A stretch of 26,496 nt of DNA from CAYYVJ01 sp964475115 (GCA_964475115.1 CAYYVJ010000020.1:1-26496), one strand, 5' to 3'; shown: positions 6,825 to 14,956, numbered from the stretch's first letter. Translations and numbers: made by a program. Notes: generated by a model not told the origin, from the letters alone.

Positions 6825-7958
6825 ATGAATTTTAAAATTAAAAATACAAGTGATATTGATGTAAAAGCAACCAATAAAAGCAATATTAAAAAGTTGCTTT
6901 ATAATCAAAGAAATTTAACAAAACAAGAGATAGCCAAAACCCTTAAGCTTAGCATGCCTACAGTGATACAAAATATTAAAGAGTTAAAGAATGAAGGCCT
7001 ATTAGAAGAATATGGAACATTAGAGTCATCTGGTGGAAGAAAGCCTCAATTGGTCCATTTTAACTATAATGCAAAAAAATCTATAGGTGTAACCATTTCG
7101 AGAAACCATTTTAGAATTGTTATAATAAACTTAGAGAATGAAATTTTGTATGATAAAAAATTTCATTCTATTTTTGAGAGTGTAGGAGATTATTGGATTA
7201 GGTTAAATAATCAAATTCTTCAGATACTAGAAGAAGAGAATATAAACTTAGAATGTATTATTGGAATAGGAATTGGCTTACCTGGAAGTATAAATTCCAG
7301 AATAGGAAGGTTAGAATTTGCACCTACCATTGGACTGAAAAATTTTGACTTACATGAACTTGAAAATTATTTTGATGTCCCAGTTATATTTGAAAATGAG
7401 GCTAATGCAGCCGGATTTGCAGAAGTTTGGTGTCGTGAGATCTTAAACGATGCCATTTACTTATCTATAACCAAAGGTGTAGGTGGAGCGGTAATTTTAG
7501 ATAATACAATCTTTCATGGTAAAAATGGATATTGTGGTGAGTTTGGTCATACAATAATAAAGCAAAATGGAAAAGAATGTTCCTGCGGAAAACTAGGTTG
7601 TCTGGAAGCTTATTGTTCTGTAAATACTTTGGCAAAAGATCATAATGGTGATATAGATGAATTCTTCCAAGAAGTAAAAAGAGGAAGTAAAAAAGAAGAA
7701 TTATTGTGGGAAGAATATTTAAATAACCTAGCTCTAGGAATACATAATTTAAAAATGACCTTTGACCTAGATATTATAATAGGTGGAGAAATCAGTGGTT
7801 ATTTAGCACAGGAAGTCGAAGGATTAAGTAAAAAGGTAAAGGGTTTACTTCAATTAAACGAAGATGTAACCTTTATTCGAATTAGCCATTTAGGTGAAAA
7901 TGCATCAGCACTTGGTGGAGCGCTAATGATAGTTTCAACCTTTCTAGACGAAATATAA
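6825..7958 (+). CDS. ROK-family transcriptional regulator (XylR/NagC type)
   Basis: The N-terminus (about 18-75) is a winged helix (LTKQEIAKTLKLSMPTVIQN). The rest is a ROK sugar-kinase-like domain with GIGIGLPGSI, ENEANAAGFAE and the zinc motif in ECSCGKLGCLEAYCS. The kinase phosphate-binding motif is degenerate (IGVTISRNH in place of DxGGT), as in ROK repressors rather than kinases. The 377-residue length fits XylR. It lies directly upstream of xylA, so a role as the xylose-responsive repressor of xylA is the natural inference. Its own expression seems tied to the amino-acid importer operon, because it begins 11 nt after the ATPase stop. Confidence 0.87.
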   Translation: MNFKIKNTSDIDVKATNKSNIKKLLYNQRNLTKQEIAKTLKLSMPTVIQNIKELKNEGLLEEYGTLESSGGRKPQLVHFNYNAKKSIGVTISRNHFRIVIINLENEILYDKKFHSIFESVGDYWIRLNNQILQILEEENINLECIIGIGIGLPGSINSRIGRLEFAPTIGLKNFDLHELENYFDVPVIFENEANAAGFAEVWCREILNDAIYLSITKGVGGAVILDNTIFHGKNGYCGEFGHTIIKQNGKECSCGKLGCLEAYCSVNTLAKDHNGDIDEFFQEVKRGSKKEELLWEEYLNNLALGIHNLKMTFDLDIIIGGEISGYLAQEVEGLSKKVKGLLQLNEDVTFIRISHLGENASALGGALMIVSTFLDEI

Positions 7959-7984
7959 AAGTGTAAAACTAATCCATAAAATAC

Positions 7985-8013
7985 TTGTAAAGTAATATGG
8001 ATAATGGTACAAT
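7985..8013 (+). promoter_or_regulatory. xylA: xylA promoter with nearby short palindromes
   Basis: TTGTAA (7985-7990) and TACAAT (8008-8013) are 17 bp apart, and TGG just before the -10 box makes it an extended -10 promoter. TACTT-GTA-AAGTA (7982-7994) overlaps the -35 box, and CTTTA-T-TAAAG (8021-8031) lies just after the start point. Either could be a ROK/XylR operator, but both are short. Confidence 0.5.
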
Positions 8014-8074
8014 ATAGATACTTTATTAAAGGTGTTTTATGAAAGTTTCTTATGAACGAATAGGAGGAGATAAA

Positions 8075-9394
8075 ATGAGCGAAATATTTAACAAGATTTC
8101 AAAAATTACTTATGAGGGTCCTAAAAGTAAAAATCCATTATCCTTTAAATTTTACGATGAAAATAAGGTGATTATGGGTAAAACCATGAAAGAACATTTA
8201 CCATTTGCTATGGCTTGGTGGCATAATTTAACTGCTACTGGTAGTGATATGTTTGGTGTAGGAACAGCAGACAAGAGCTTTGGTGCTGGGAATGAAGTAA
8301 TGGAACATGCAAAAGCAAAAGTAGACGCTGGTTTTGAATTTATGGATAAACTAGGGATTGAATACTTCTGTTTCCATGATGTGGATTTAATTCCAGAGGC
8401 TGATACTTTGGAAGCTACTTATAAACAATTAGATGAGATTTCAGATTATATCTTAGATAAGATGAAAGTATATAATAAAAAGTTACTTTGGGGAACTGCT
8501 AACATGTTTAGCCAACCTAAATTTATGAATGGTGCAGGAAGTACAAATAGCGCAGAAGTATTTGCTTTTGCAGCAGCTCAAGTAAAGAAAGCATTAGATT
8601 TAACCGTTAAGTTAGGCGGAAATGGTTACGTTTTCTGGGGTGGACGTGAAGGTTATGAAACCTTACTAAACACCGATATGAAATTTGAACAAGAAAACAT
8701 TGCAAGACTTATGAAAATGGCAGTTGAATATGGAAGAAGCATAGGATTTGAAGGCGATTTCTATATTGAACCTAAGCCAAAGGAGCCAATGAAACATCAA
8801 TACGACTTTGATGCAGCTACTGCTATAGGCTTCTTAAAAGCACATGGATTAGATAAAGATTTTAAGATGAATATTGAAGCAAACCATGCTACTTTAGCAG
8901 GTCATACATTCCAACATGAACTTCGTGTATCTGCAATAAATGGTATGTTAGGATCAATTGATGCGAATCAAGGTGATACATTACTTGGATGGGATACAGA
9001 TCAGTTCCCATTTGACGTATATGATGCTACTCTTTGTATGTATGAAGTATTAAAGGCTGGCGGACTTAAAAATGGTGGATTTAACTTTGATGCTAAGAAT
9101 AGACGTCCTTCAAATACATTAGAAGATATGTTTATGGGATTCATCGAAGGTATGGATACTTTTGCACTAGGTCTTATAAAAGCAGCAGCAATTATAGAAG
9201 ATGGAAGAATTGATGAGTTTGTAGAAAAGCGTTATGCTAGTTATCAAACTGGAATCGGTGCAGACATTCTTGCTGGAAAAGTTGGGCTAAAAGAGCTAAG
9301 TGAATATGCATTAAAGAAAGAAAGAGCTGAGCAACCTGAAAGTGGCCGCCAAGAATATTTGGAAAGTGTTGTAAATACTATTTTATTTAGCTAA
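8075..9394 (+). CDS. xylA: Xylose isomerase
   Basis: This enzyme converts D-xylose to D-xylulose in the cytoplasm, the first step of the isomerase route into the pentose phosphate pathway. The 439-residue protein is the long (class II) type. It has catalytic FCFHDVD with His101 and Asp104, VFWGGREGYETLLNTD, IEPKPKEPMKHQYDFD, the metal-binding stretch NIEANHATLAGHTFQHE and DANQGD. I chose the ATG at 8075, which follows AGGAGG (8062-8067) and gives the family's usual length. An earlier in-frame ATG at 8039 would add 12 residues and has no ribosome site. The gene stands alone between its own promoter and a strong terminator. No xylulokinase is present in the window. Confidence 0.97.
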   Translation: MSEIFNKISKITYEGPKSKNPLSFKFYDENKVIMGKTMKEHLPFAMAWWHNLTATGSDMFGVGTADKSFGAGNEVMEHAKAKVDAGFEFMDKLGIEYFCFHDVDLIPEADTLEATYKQLDEISDYILDKMKVYNKKLLWGTANMFSQPKFMNGAGSTNSAEVFAFAAAQVKKALDLTVKLGGNGYVFWGGREGYETLLNTDMKFEQENIARLMKMAVEYGRSIGFEGDFYIEPKPKEPMKHQYDFDAATAIGFLKAHGLDKDFKMNIEANHATLAGHTFQHELRVSAINGMLGSIDANQGDTLLGWDTDQFPFDVYDATLCMYEVLKAGGLKNGGFNFDAKNRRPSNTLEDMFMGFIEGMDTFALGLIKAAAIIEDGRIDEFVEKRYASYQTGIGADILAGKVGLKELSEYALKKERAEQPESGRQEYLESVVNTILFS

Positions 9395-9416
9395 CTATAA
9401 TTAGAATTGAATATTT

Positions 9417-9464
9417 AAATCCACTGTAAATCTATTGGAAACAAGATTTACAGTGGATTTTTTT
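9417..9464 (+). terminator. Intrinsic terminator after xylA
   Basis: A perfect 17-bp stem (9417-9433 with 9444-9460) and 10-nt loop is followed by TTTTTTT ending at 9464. It ends the xylA transcript. Confidence 0.9.
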
Positions 9465-9586
9465 GTGTTCTCAATTTTAAAGGTAATATTTTATGAAATA
9501 TTTATAAAAATTAAGATGAGTATTATACTATTCTAGTAAAAAGTGTGATATTATATATTTAGTCAAGAGAAAATAGGTGATGGAAG

Positions 9587-10102
9587 ATGAAATATAGAGT
9601 GCTTTATGTTAGTAAGACGGGCAATACAGAAAAATTGGCTAAAGCGGTTTATGAAGCTATACCTGATTCCTCTAAGGATATTCAAAGACTTACAAATAAC
9701 ATAGATTTGGATGATACAGAAACTTTATTCATCGGTTTTTGGACAAATAGAGGAACTTGTAGTGTGGAAGTGCTGGATTTCTTATCGGAACTTCATGGAA
9801 AAAACATAGCTTTATTTGGAACTTGCGGTATGGGTAAGTTAAAAGCTTATTATGATAAGATTGCAACACAAGTAAGTGCCTTTATACCAGAGGATAATAT
9901 ATATATGGGAACTTTTCTATGTCAAGGAAAAATGCCAATGCATATAAGAGAAAAATACGAATCTTATTTGGAAGATAAAGATAGTGATGAGATTAGAGCG
10001 ATGTTGAGTAATTTTGATCAAGCCATATTTCATCCAAATCAAGAGGATTTTGACAATGCCAGTAAGTTTGTAAAGTCAGTTATTGCTAAAAATGACTTAT
10101 AA
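9587..10102 (+). CDS. Flavodoxin-fold protein (Flavodoxin_3 type)
   Basis: The N-terminus MKYRVLYVSKTGNTEKLAKAV is a flavodoxin phosphate-binding loop for FMN (S/T-x-T-G-N-T). The second loop (LFIGFWTNRGTC) and a third strand with ALFGTCGMG complete the fold. The 171-residue length and the C-terminal extension after the core fit the Flavodoxin_3 group found in anaerobic Firmicutes. It probably carries electrons or reduces a small substrate in the cytoplasm, but the partner is unknown. The ribosome site is weak (GGTGATGG before ATG). It is a single-gene unit between the xylA terminator and the initiator tRNA. Confidence 0.82.
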   Translation: MKYRVLYVSKTGNTEKLAKAVYEAIPDSSKDIQRLTNNIDLDDTETLFIGFWTNRGTCSVEVLDFLSELHGKNIALFGTCGMGKLKAYYDKIATQVSAFIPEDNIYMGTFLCQGKMPMHIREKYESYLEDKDSDEIRAMLSNFDQAIFHPNQEDFDNASKFVKSVIAKNDL

Positions 10103-10161
10103 AAAATAAATTGAATAAATTTATTTGCCCTGCATAGACTATAGGGTAGGGCAATAATTAT

Positions 10162-10235
10162 CGCGGGGTGGAGCAGTCCGGAAGCTCGTCGGGCTCATAA
10201 CCCGAAGGCCGTAGGTTCAAATCCTACCCCCGCTA
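10162..10235 (+). tRNA. Initiator tRNA-fMet (CAU)
   Basis: A complete cloverleaf can be drawn: acceptor 10162-10168 with 10228-10234, D-stem GAGC/GCTC, anticodon stem TCGGG/CCCGA around CAT at 10196-10198, and T-stem GTAGG/CCTAC with loop TTCAAAT. Three initiator marks are present: three consecutive G-C pairs in the anticodon stem, an A11-U24 pair in the D-stem, and no Watson-Crick pair at 1-72 (C1 faces U72). Base 73 is A, and CCA is not encoded. A possible promoter is TTGAAT (10111-10116) and TAGACT (10135-10140). No terminator separates it from the (p)ppGpp synthetase gene 40 nt downstream. Confidence 0.95.
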
Positions 10236-10275
10236 TTCATATTCATAAGAAAAGACATAGGAGGTTACGTAATAA

Positions 10276-10917
10276 ATGGAAATACCTGAACAATTTGATG
10301 AGGTAGATGCTTGGAAGACCATTATGTTTTTGTATAATGCAGCGTTAAAAGAAATAAATACAAAAATTGAGATTTTAAATGATGAATTCTTGCATGTTCA
10401 TAACTATAATCCCATTGAACACGTAAAGTCTAGAATAAAGACAGCTGATAGCATTGTTAGAAAACTAAAAAGAAATGGATATGAAGTGAGCATAGATAAC
10501 ATGGTTCAATATCTAAATGATATAGCAGGAATTCGTATCATTTGCTCCTTTACTTCCGATATCTATACCATTGCAGAAATGATAAGTAACCAAAGTGATG
10601 TTAAAGTATTACAAATTAAAGACTACATAGCAAACCCTAAAGATAATGGCTACAAAAGTTACCATCTTGTAGTGGCAGTTCCTATTTTTTTGTCAGATGG
10701 TCCTGTTGATACTAAAGTTGAGATTCAGATCCGTACGATTGCTATGGATTTTTGGGCGAGCTTAGAACATAAAATGTATTATAAATTTGAGGGAAATGCG
10801 CCAGAACATATTAGCAATGATTTGAAAGAATGTGCAGAAATTGTCGAAATGTTGGATGCTCGAATGTTATCTCTAAATGAAGCAATTCAAGCTAGTAAAA
10901 TAGAAATACTTAAATAA
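10276..10917 (+). CDS. Small alarmone synthetase, RelA/SpoT domain (YjbM/RelQ type)
   Basis: This enzyme makes (p)ppGpp by transferring pyrophosphate from ATP to GDP or GTP. The 213-residue protein has only the synthetase domain: EHVKSRIKTADSIVRKLKR, the metal-binding DIAGIRI (Asp near 88), NPKDNGYKSYH for nucleotide binding, and the EIQIRT strand with Glu. The hydrolase, TGS and ACT domains of full-length Rel are absent. C-terminal helices fit the tetramerising RelQ/YjbM group. The ribosome site AGGAGG (10259-10264) precedes the ATG by about 11 nt. It is downstream of the initiator tRNA gene and ends at a hairpin at 10927-10951. Confidence 0.92.
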   Translation: MEIPEQFDEVDAWKTIMFLYNAALKEINTKIEILNDEFLHVHNYNPIEHVKSRIKTADSIVRKLKRNGYEVSIDNMVQYLNDIAGIRIICSFTSDIYTIAEMISNQSDVKVLQIKDYIANPKDNGYKSYHLVVAVPIFLSDGPVDTKVEIQIRTIAMDFWASLEHKMYYKFEGNAPEHISNDLKECAEIVEMLDARMLSLNEAIQASKIEILK

Positions 10918-10926
10918 AAGAGGAGT

Positions 10927-10951
10927 GCCCTAACTATAAACTAGTTAGGGC
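10927..10951 (+). terminator. Terminator-like hairpin after the alarmone synthetase
   Basis: GCCCTAACT and AGTTAGGGC form a perfect 9-bp stem with a 7-nt loop just after the stop codon. The following tract (TATTATG) is only weakly U-rich, so termination may be partial. Confidence 0.6.
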
Positions 10952-11070
10952 TATTATGAAAAAATTATATATAAAATTAAAATGAAATTGGCAAATTTGT
11001 TTGTATAGATTGTATCTTTTATATCTGTTAAGTAAATTATAGATGGAGAATATGTACAAAATATGAATGT

Positions 11071-11123
11071 TGTATGAAAATATTGTAAATCATTGTTAAA
11101 TAATAAATGATGTATGAAAATAT
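11071..11123. repeat. Two copies of a 13-bp direct repeat upstream of the coiled-coil protein gene
   Basis: TGTATGAAAATAT occurs at 11071-11083 and 11111-11123, exactly 40 bp apart, in the very AT-rich 227-bp gap 10918-11144. This gap otherwise shows only the hairpin at 10927-10951. The repeats could be regulator sites or promoter-derived, but no function is evident. Confidence 0.45.
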
Positions 11124-11144
11124 ACAAAAGAGGGGGATTGTATC

Positions 11145-11546
11145 ATGGGAAATATTATAGATACATTGATTAAGAGGATTGAAGTACCAGATAGAATTAG
11201 TTTATCTGCAACTGATAGGGAAATGTTAGAACAAATCAGTAAAAATTTACATGAAATGAAAGAGTTAAAGGGTGTTTTGGCAGAACAGGGAGCAAGCTTA
11301 GATCAAAGTCTAGAGACTCTAAAGCTTGTTCAGAATACAGAGAGGTTAGACAAGCTGTCATCTTCTTTAGATACATCGACAGCTAAGGTGATTACTTCTC
11401 TAAATATGGTTGTTGATAGAATTCAAGTAATTGAGAAATCAATAAACAAGCAGATTTCAGGAGTGAAAATTATGACTGGATTTGCTATTTGGAGTTCTTT
11501 ATTAGGAGTAGCAGTATTAATTGCGCATATATTAGGTTTTATATAA
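11145..11546 (+). CDS. Unknown coiled-coil protein with C-terminal membrane anchor
   Basis: I do not recognise this 133-residue protein. Residues 1-25 are polar. Residues 25-107 show hydrophobic spacing typical of long amphipathic helices or a coiled coil (LEQISKNLHEMKELKGVL, LDQSLETLKLVQ, LDKLSSSLDTSTAKV). Residues 109-132 form one transmembrane helix, leaving almost no tail. There is no signal peptide, so the helical part is probably cytoplasmic and the protein tail-anchored. The layout resembles the signalling helices of chemoreceptors and stator-like helpers, but no motif confirms this. The gene has a strong AGGGGG-type ribosome site, its own AT-rich upstream region and a two-way terminator after it. 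It is probably a real gene of unknown function. Confidence 0.7.
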   Translation: MGNIIDTLIKRIEVPDRISLSATDREMLEQISKNLHEMKELKGVLAEQGASLDQSLETLKLVQNTERLDKLSSSLDTSTAKVITSLNMVVDRIQVIEKSINKQISGVKIMTGFAIWSSLLGVAVLIAHILGFI

Positions 11547-11573
11547 AATAAGTCGAATATTTATTAAAAATAA

Positions 11574-11601
11574 AGAGTTTCGCTGATGAAGGCGAAACTC
11601 T
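11574..11601. terminator. Bidirectional terminator between convergent genes
   Basis: A perfect 10-bp stem (11574-11583 with 11592-11601) has an 8-nt loop. It is followed on the minus strand by TTATTTTT and on the plus strand by TTGCTGTTTT, so it can serve both flanking genes, most clearly the S1-domain gene. Confidence 0.8.
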
Positions 11602-11616
11602 TGCTGTTTTATAGTA

Positions 11617-12540
11617 TTAATCAAATTTAAAGTCTTTTAGTAATGATCCGAGTCCTGTGGTAGCTTCTTCAGTAACACCTTCATAGACAAAATCATCTTT
11701 CATGTCAGTTACTTCTGTTTCTTCAGAAAGAGCCTTCATACTTAAGCTGATTTTATTGTTATCAGTAGAAATGATTTTCACTGTAACAGTCTGACCTTCT
11801 GACAAGACAGCTGCAGGACTTTTAATTCTCTTTTGGGAAATTTGAGAAATATGAAGAAGTCCAGAGAGACCGTTTCCTAATGAAACAAATGCACCATATG
11901 GCATAAGAGTTTCAACTTTACCTTCTACAATAGAGCCTACCACGATGTTAGATATTTGATTGCGATTTCTTTCTTCTTGAGCTTTTAAAGCAAGCTCTTT
12001 TCCGGATAAGATAAGTCGATTTTCATCTGGATTAGCTTCTAGTACAATTACATCCAGCGTTCTATTGAGCCATTCTTCTACATTTTCCACAAAAGATACA
12101 TCTAATTTTGATGCTGGAATGAAGCCCCTGATACCTTCTAAATATGCTACGACGCCTTTGTTTACAACTTCCGTAACTTTTACGTTAAAGCTAGTTCCAT
12201 CTTCCATGTATCCTTTTAGTTTATCCCAAGCAAGAATATCGTTTGCTTCTTTTCTTGAAAGAAGAATATGACCTTCGCCATCATCTCTTTTAATTACTGT
12301 AGCTGAGATTTCATCACCAATATGAATTTCATCCATAGGGTTAAAATTTGGGTCGTTACTTAAATTTTCTGCAGTAATGATTCCTTCTGTGTAATATTTC
12401 AGATCAAGAGTAACTTCTGTTTCTGTAATATAGATTACTGTCCCTGTAAGGATATCTCCCTCTGCTATTTTTTTTAAGGAAGCCTCTAATTCTGTAGAAT
12501 AGTCATCCATAGATTCAGATAATATTTGTTCATCACTCAT
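11617..12540 (-). CDS. S1 RNA-binding domain protein (ribosomal protein S1-like, three S1 repeats)
   Basis: Three S1 OB-folds are visible at about 26-97 (GDILTGTVIYITETEVTLDL), 113-181 (GTSFNVKVTEVVNKGVVAYL, then GIRGFIPASKLD) and 201-270 (VGSIVEGKVETLMPYGAFVSL, then GLSGLLHISQIS). The protein should bind single-stranded RNA in the cytoplasm, either on the ribosome or as an RNA chaperone. E. coli S1 has six repeats, while clostridial S1-like proteins have three or four. I chose the ATG at 12540 because it follows an AAAGGGG ribosome site. A GTG at 12570 would add ten residues without any such site. The C-terminal tail is acidic. The gene is monocistronic with a good terminator. Confidence 0.88.
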   Translation of the reverse strand: MSDEQILSESMDDYSTELEASLKKIAEGDILTGTVIYITETEVTLDLKYYTEGIITAENLSNDPNFNPMDEIHIGDEISATVIKRDDGEGHILLSRKEANDILAWDKLKGYMEDGTSFNVKVTEVVNKGVVAYLEGIRGFIPASKLDVSFVENVEEWLNRTLDVIVLEANPDENRLILSGKELALKAQEERNRNQISNIVVGSIVEGKVETLMPYGAFVSLGNGLSGLLHISQISQKRIKSPAAVLSEGQTVTVKIISTDNNKISLSMKALSEETEVTDMKDDFVYEGVTEEATTGLGSLLKDFKFD

Positions 12541-12627
12541 ATTTAATACCCCTTTCGTTCTTTTATTCACTTAAACAGTATATCATCATTTTAATAAGAA
12601 GTATAAAAAATATTAACACAAAAATTG

Positions 12628-12656
12628 TTGAATATTTGTGAAAAATGCCCTATTAT
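12628..12656 (+). promoter_or_regulatory. Promoter of the pyrophosphatase operon
   Basis: TTGAAT (12628-12633) and TATTAT (12651-12656) are separated by 17 bp, about 60 bp before the start codon. Confidence 0.5.
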
Positions 12657-12715
12657 AGTAATACTATGAAGAAACTAATAAATAAATGAGTAAATATATT
12701 TATAAGGAGATATAA

Positions 12716-14362
12716 ATGTCAAAAACAAAAACACCAATCATTGTAATTGGTCACAAGAATCCAGATACAGATTCTATTTGTTCAGCAATTGCATATGCAA
12801 ATTTAAAGAGGGAAATCACCAATGAACCTTATGAAGCAAAGCGTGCGGGACAAATAAATGAAGAAACACAATATATTCTAGAACGCTTTCAAGTGAAACT
12901 TCCAGAGTATATTTCAGATGTAGGAACCCAGGTTAAGGATATTGAAATAAGAGAGACAGAAGGAGTCTCAAGAGATATATCTCTTAAGAAAGCATGGGCC
13001 CAAATGAAGGAAAATAACGTAGTTACTCTTCCTATTACGAGGCAAAAGAAACTAGAAGGGTTAATAACGATTGGAGATATTGCAAATTCTTATATGGATG
13101 TATATGATAGCAAAATTCTTGCTACTGCTCACACACGATACAGAAACATTATAGAGACACTTGAAGGCACCATGTTAGTAGGAAATGAGGATGTTTATTT
13201 TACAGAAGGAAAAGTATTAATTGCAGCAGCAAATCCTGATTTAATGGAAAGTTACATCGAGAAACATGACTTAGTAATCCTCGGAAATCGTTATGAATCT
13301 CAGTTTTGTGCTATTGAAATGGATGCAGACTGTATTATTGTTTGTGAAGGGGCGCCCGTTTCTAGAACCATTATGAGGCTAGCAGAAGAAAAAGGATGTA
13401 CCGTTATTAGTACACCTCATGATACTTATACAGTAGCTAGATTAATTAATCAAAGTATGCCTATAAGTTATTTTATGAGTAAGGATAATTTAATTACTTT
13501 TAAAACAGATGACTTTACAGTAGAAATTAAAGAAATTATGGCAAAAAAAAGACATAGAGATTTTCCAGTTTTAGATAAAAAGGGGAATTATGTTGGTATG
13601 ATTTCTAGAAGAAACTTTTTAGATATGACAAAAAAGAAGATTATTCTTGTTGACCATAATGAGAAGAGCCAAGCGGTAGATGGTCTTGACAATGCGGAGA
13701 TAGTAGAAATTATTGATCACCATAGGCTTGGATCAATTGAGACAATGTCTCCAGTATTCTTTCGCAATCAGCCATTAGGATGTACAGCTACTATTATTTT
13801 TCAGATGTATCAAGAAAATAATGTGGAAATTGATAAAAAAATAGCATCTTTGCTTTGCGCAGCAATTGTTTCTGATACACTTATGTATCGTTCCCCAACT
13901 TGTACTGCAATCGATAAAGCAGCGGCTGAAACCTTAGCTAAAATAGCAGAGTTAGATGTTGAGGAATTTGCAAGAGAAATGTTTAATGCAGGAAGTAATC
14001 TGTCATCAAAATCACCAGAAGAAATTTTTTATCAAGATTTCAAGAAATTTAATATGGATGATATCTCATTTGGAGTTGGACAAATTAATTCTATGAATGG
14101 TAGTGAACTAGAAGAAATTAAGATAAGTTTAATACCATACTTGGATAAGGCGATACATGATCATGGAGTGAGCATGATGTTCTTCATGTTGACTAACATT
14201 GTAGAAGAATCTACAGAAATAATTTATTTAGGAACAAATGCAAGAGAAATTTTAGAGGCAGCATTTCATTTGAAGTCAGATGAAGAAATAGTTAAGTTAC
14301 ATGGCGTGGTTTCACGTAAAAAGCAATTGATTCCATCAATAATGGCAGCTATGCAACAATAG
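12716..14362 (+). CDS. ppaC: Manganese-dependent inorganic pyrophosphatase with CBS and DRTGG regulatory domains
   Basis: This family II (DHH) pyrophosphatase hydrolyses PPi to phosphate in the cytoplasm. The catalytic half starts with GHKNPDTDS (metal ligands His13, Asp17, Asp19). It is interrupted by CBS1 (about 72-128), a DRTGG-type insert (about 130-245) and CBS2 (about 248-306). It then resumes with LVDHN (Asp313), the DHH motif IIDHHRLGS (334-336) and a DHHA2 domain ending in the substrate-binding SRKKQ near residue 530. The 548-residue length matches the clostridial CBS-PPase class, in which CBS domains bind AMP/ADP and DRTGG favours diadenosine polyphosphates (family knowledge). It has a GGAG ribosome site. 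Its stop overlaps the ribosome site of the downstream flavin reductase, so the two are probably co-expressed. Confidence 0.95.
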   Translation: MSKTKTPIIVIGHKNPDTDSICSAIAYANLKREITNEPYEAKRAGQINEETQYILERFQVKLPEYISDVGTQVKDIEIRETEGVSRDISLKKAWAQMKENNVVTLPITRQKKLEGLITIGDIANSYMDVYDSKILATAHTRYRNIIETLEGTMLVGNEDVYFTEGKVLIAAANPDLMESYIEKHDLVILGNRYESQFCAIEMDADCIIVCEGAPVSRTIMRLAEEKGCTVISTPHDTYTVARLINQSMPISYFMSKDNLITFKTDDFTVEIKEIMAKKRHRDFPVLDKKGNYVGMISRRNFLDMTKKKIILVDHNEKSQAVDGLDNAEIVEIIDHHRLGSIETMSPVFFRNQPLGCTATIIFQMYQENNVEIDKKIASLLCAAIVSDTLMYRSPTCTAIDKAAAETLAKIAELDVEEFAREMFNAGSNLSSKSPEEIFYQDFKKFNMDDISFGVGQINSMNGSELEEIKISLIPYLDKAIHDHGVSMMFFMLTNIVEESTEIIYLGTNAREILEAAFHLKSDEEIVKLHGVVSRKKQLIPSIMAAMQQ

Positions 14363-14376
14363 GAGGGTTACGGAAC

Positions 14377-14946
14377 ATGGGAAAACAAGTTTGGAAAGCT
14401 GGGAATATGGTTTATCCAGTACCGGCAGCTATGATAAGCATGGCAGATAAAGATGCAAAAACCAATATTATTACCGTGTCATGGACGGGGACATTATGTA
14501 CGAATCCAGCCATGGTATATATATCAGTCAAGCCAGAACGTTATTCATACAGCATATTAGAGGAAAGCAGAGAATTTGTTATTAATCTAACCACAGAGAG
14601 CCTAGTGCGTGCAACAGATCTATGTGGTGTTCGTTCTGGAAGAGATGTGGACAAGTTTAAGTTAGCAAAACTAACAGCAGAAGAAGCTGAATTTGTAAAA
14701 GCTCCACTAATAAAGGAAAGTCCTGTTAACATCGAATGTAAGGTAAGAGAGATTGTTCCTTTAGGCTCTCATACAATGTTTGTAGCAGAAGTTTTGGCAG
14801 TGCATGCAGATGAAGAATATATAGATGCTAAGGGCAAATTTGACCTTTCAAAAGCAAAACCGATTGCTTATTCCCATGGAGAGTATTATGCGCTTGGGAA
14901 AAAAATCGGATCTTTTGGCTATAGTGTTAAGAAGAAAAAAAGATAA
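14377..14946 (+). CDS. Flavin reductase-like, FMN-binding split-barrel protein
   Basis: The 189-residue sequence has the flavin reductase/flavoredoxin pattern: PVPAAMISMADKDAKTNIITVSWTG near the N-terminus, NPAMVYISVKPERYSYSILEES, and FVINLTTESLVRATDLCGVRSGRDVDKF. In this family the protein binds FMN as a dimer and reduces flavins or passes electrons, often with a flavodoxin or rubredoxin partner. Here the partner is unknown, although another flavodoxin-fold gene lies at 9587. The ribosome site AGGAGGG overlaps the pyrophosphatase stop. The basic tail KKKKR is notable. The gene ends only 10 nt from the convergent dinB end, with no terminator visible. Confidence 0.88.
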   Translation: MGKQVWKAGNMVYPVPAAMISMADKDAKTNIITVSWTGTLCTNPAMVYISVKPERYSYSILEESREFVINLTTESLVRATDLCGVRSGRDVDKFKLAKLTAEEAEFVKAPLIKESPVNIECKVREIVPLGSHTMFVAEVLAVHADEEYIDAKGKFDLSKAKPIAYSHGEYYALGKKIGSFGYSVKKKKR

Positions 14947-14956
14947 AAGGTGAGTG

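Noticed and set aside
8039..8074. Upstream in-frame ATG for xylA giving a 12-residue extension
   Set aside because: It has no ribosome site, and the ATG at 8075 has AGGAGG and gives the usual length.
10125..10154. Hairpin TTGCCCT / AGGGCAA after the flavodoxin-like gene as a terminator
   Set aside because: The 7-bp stem has a 16-nt loop and no T-tract. It may instead overlap the tRNA promoter.
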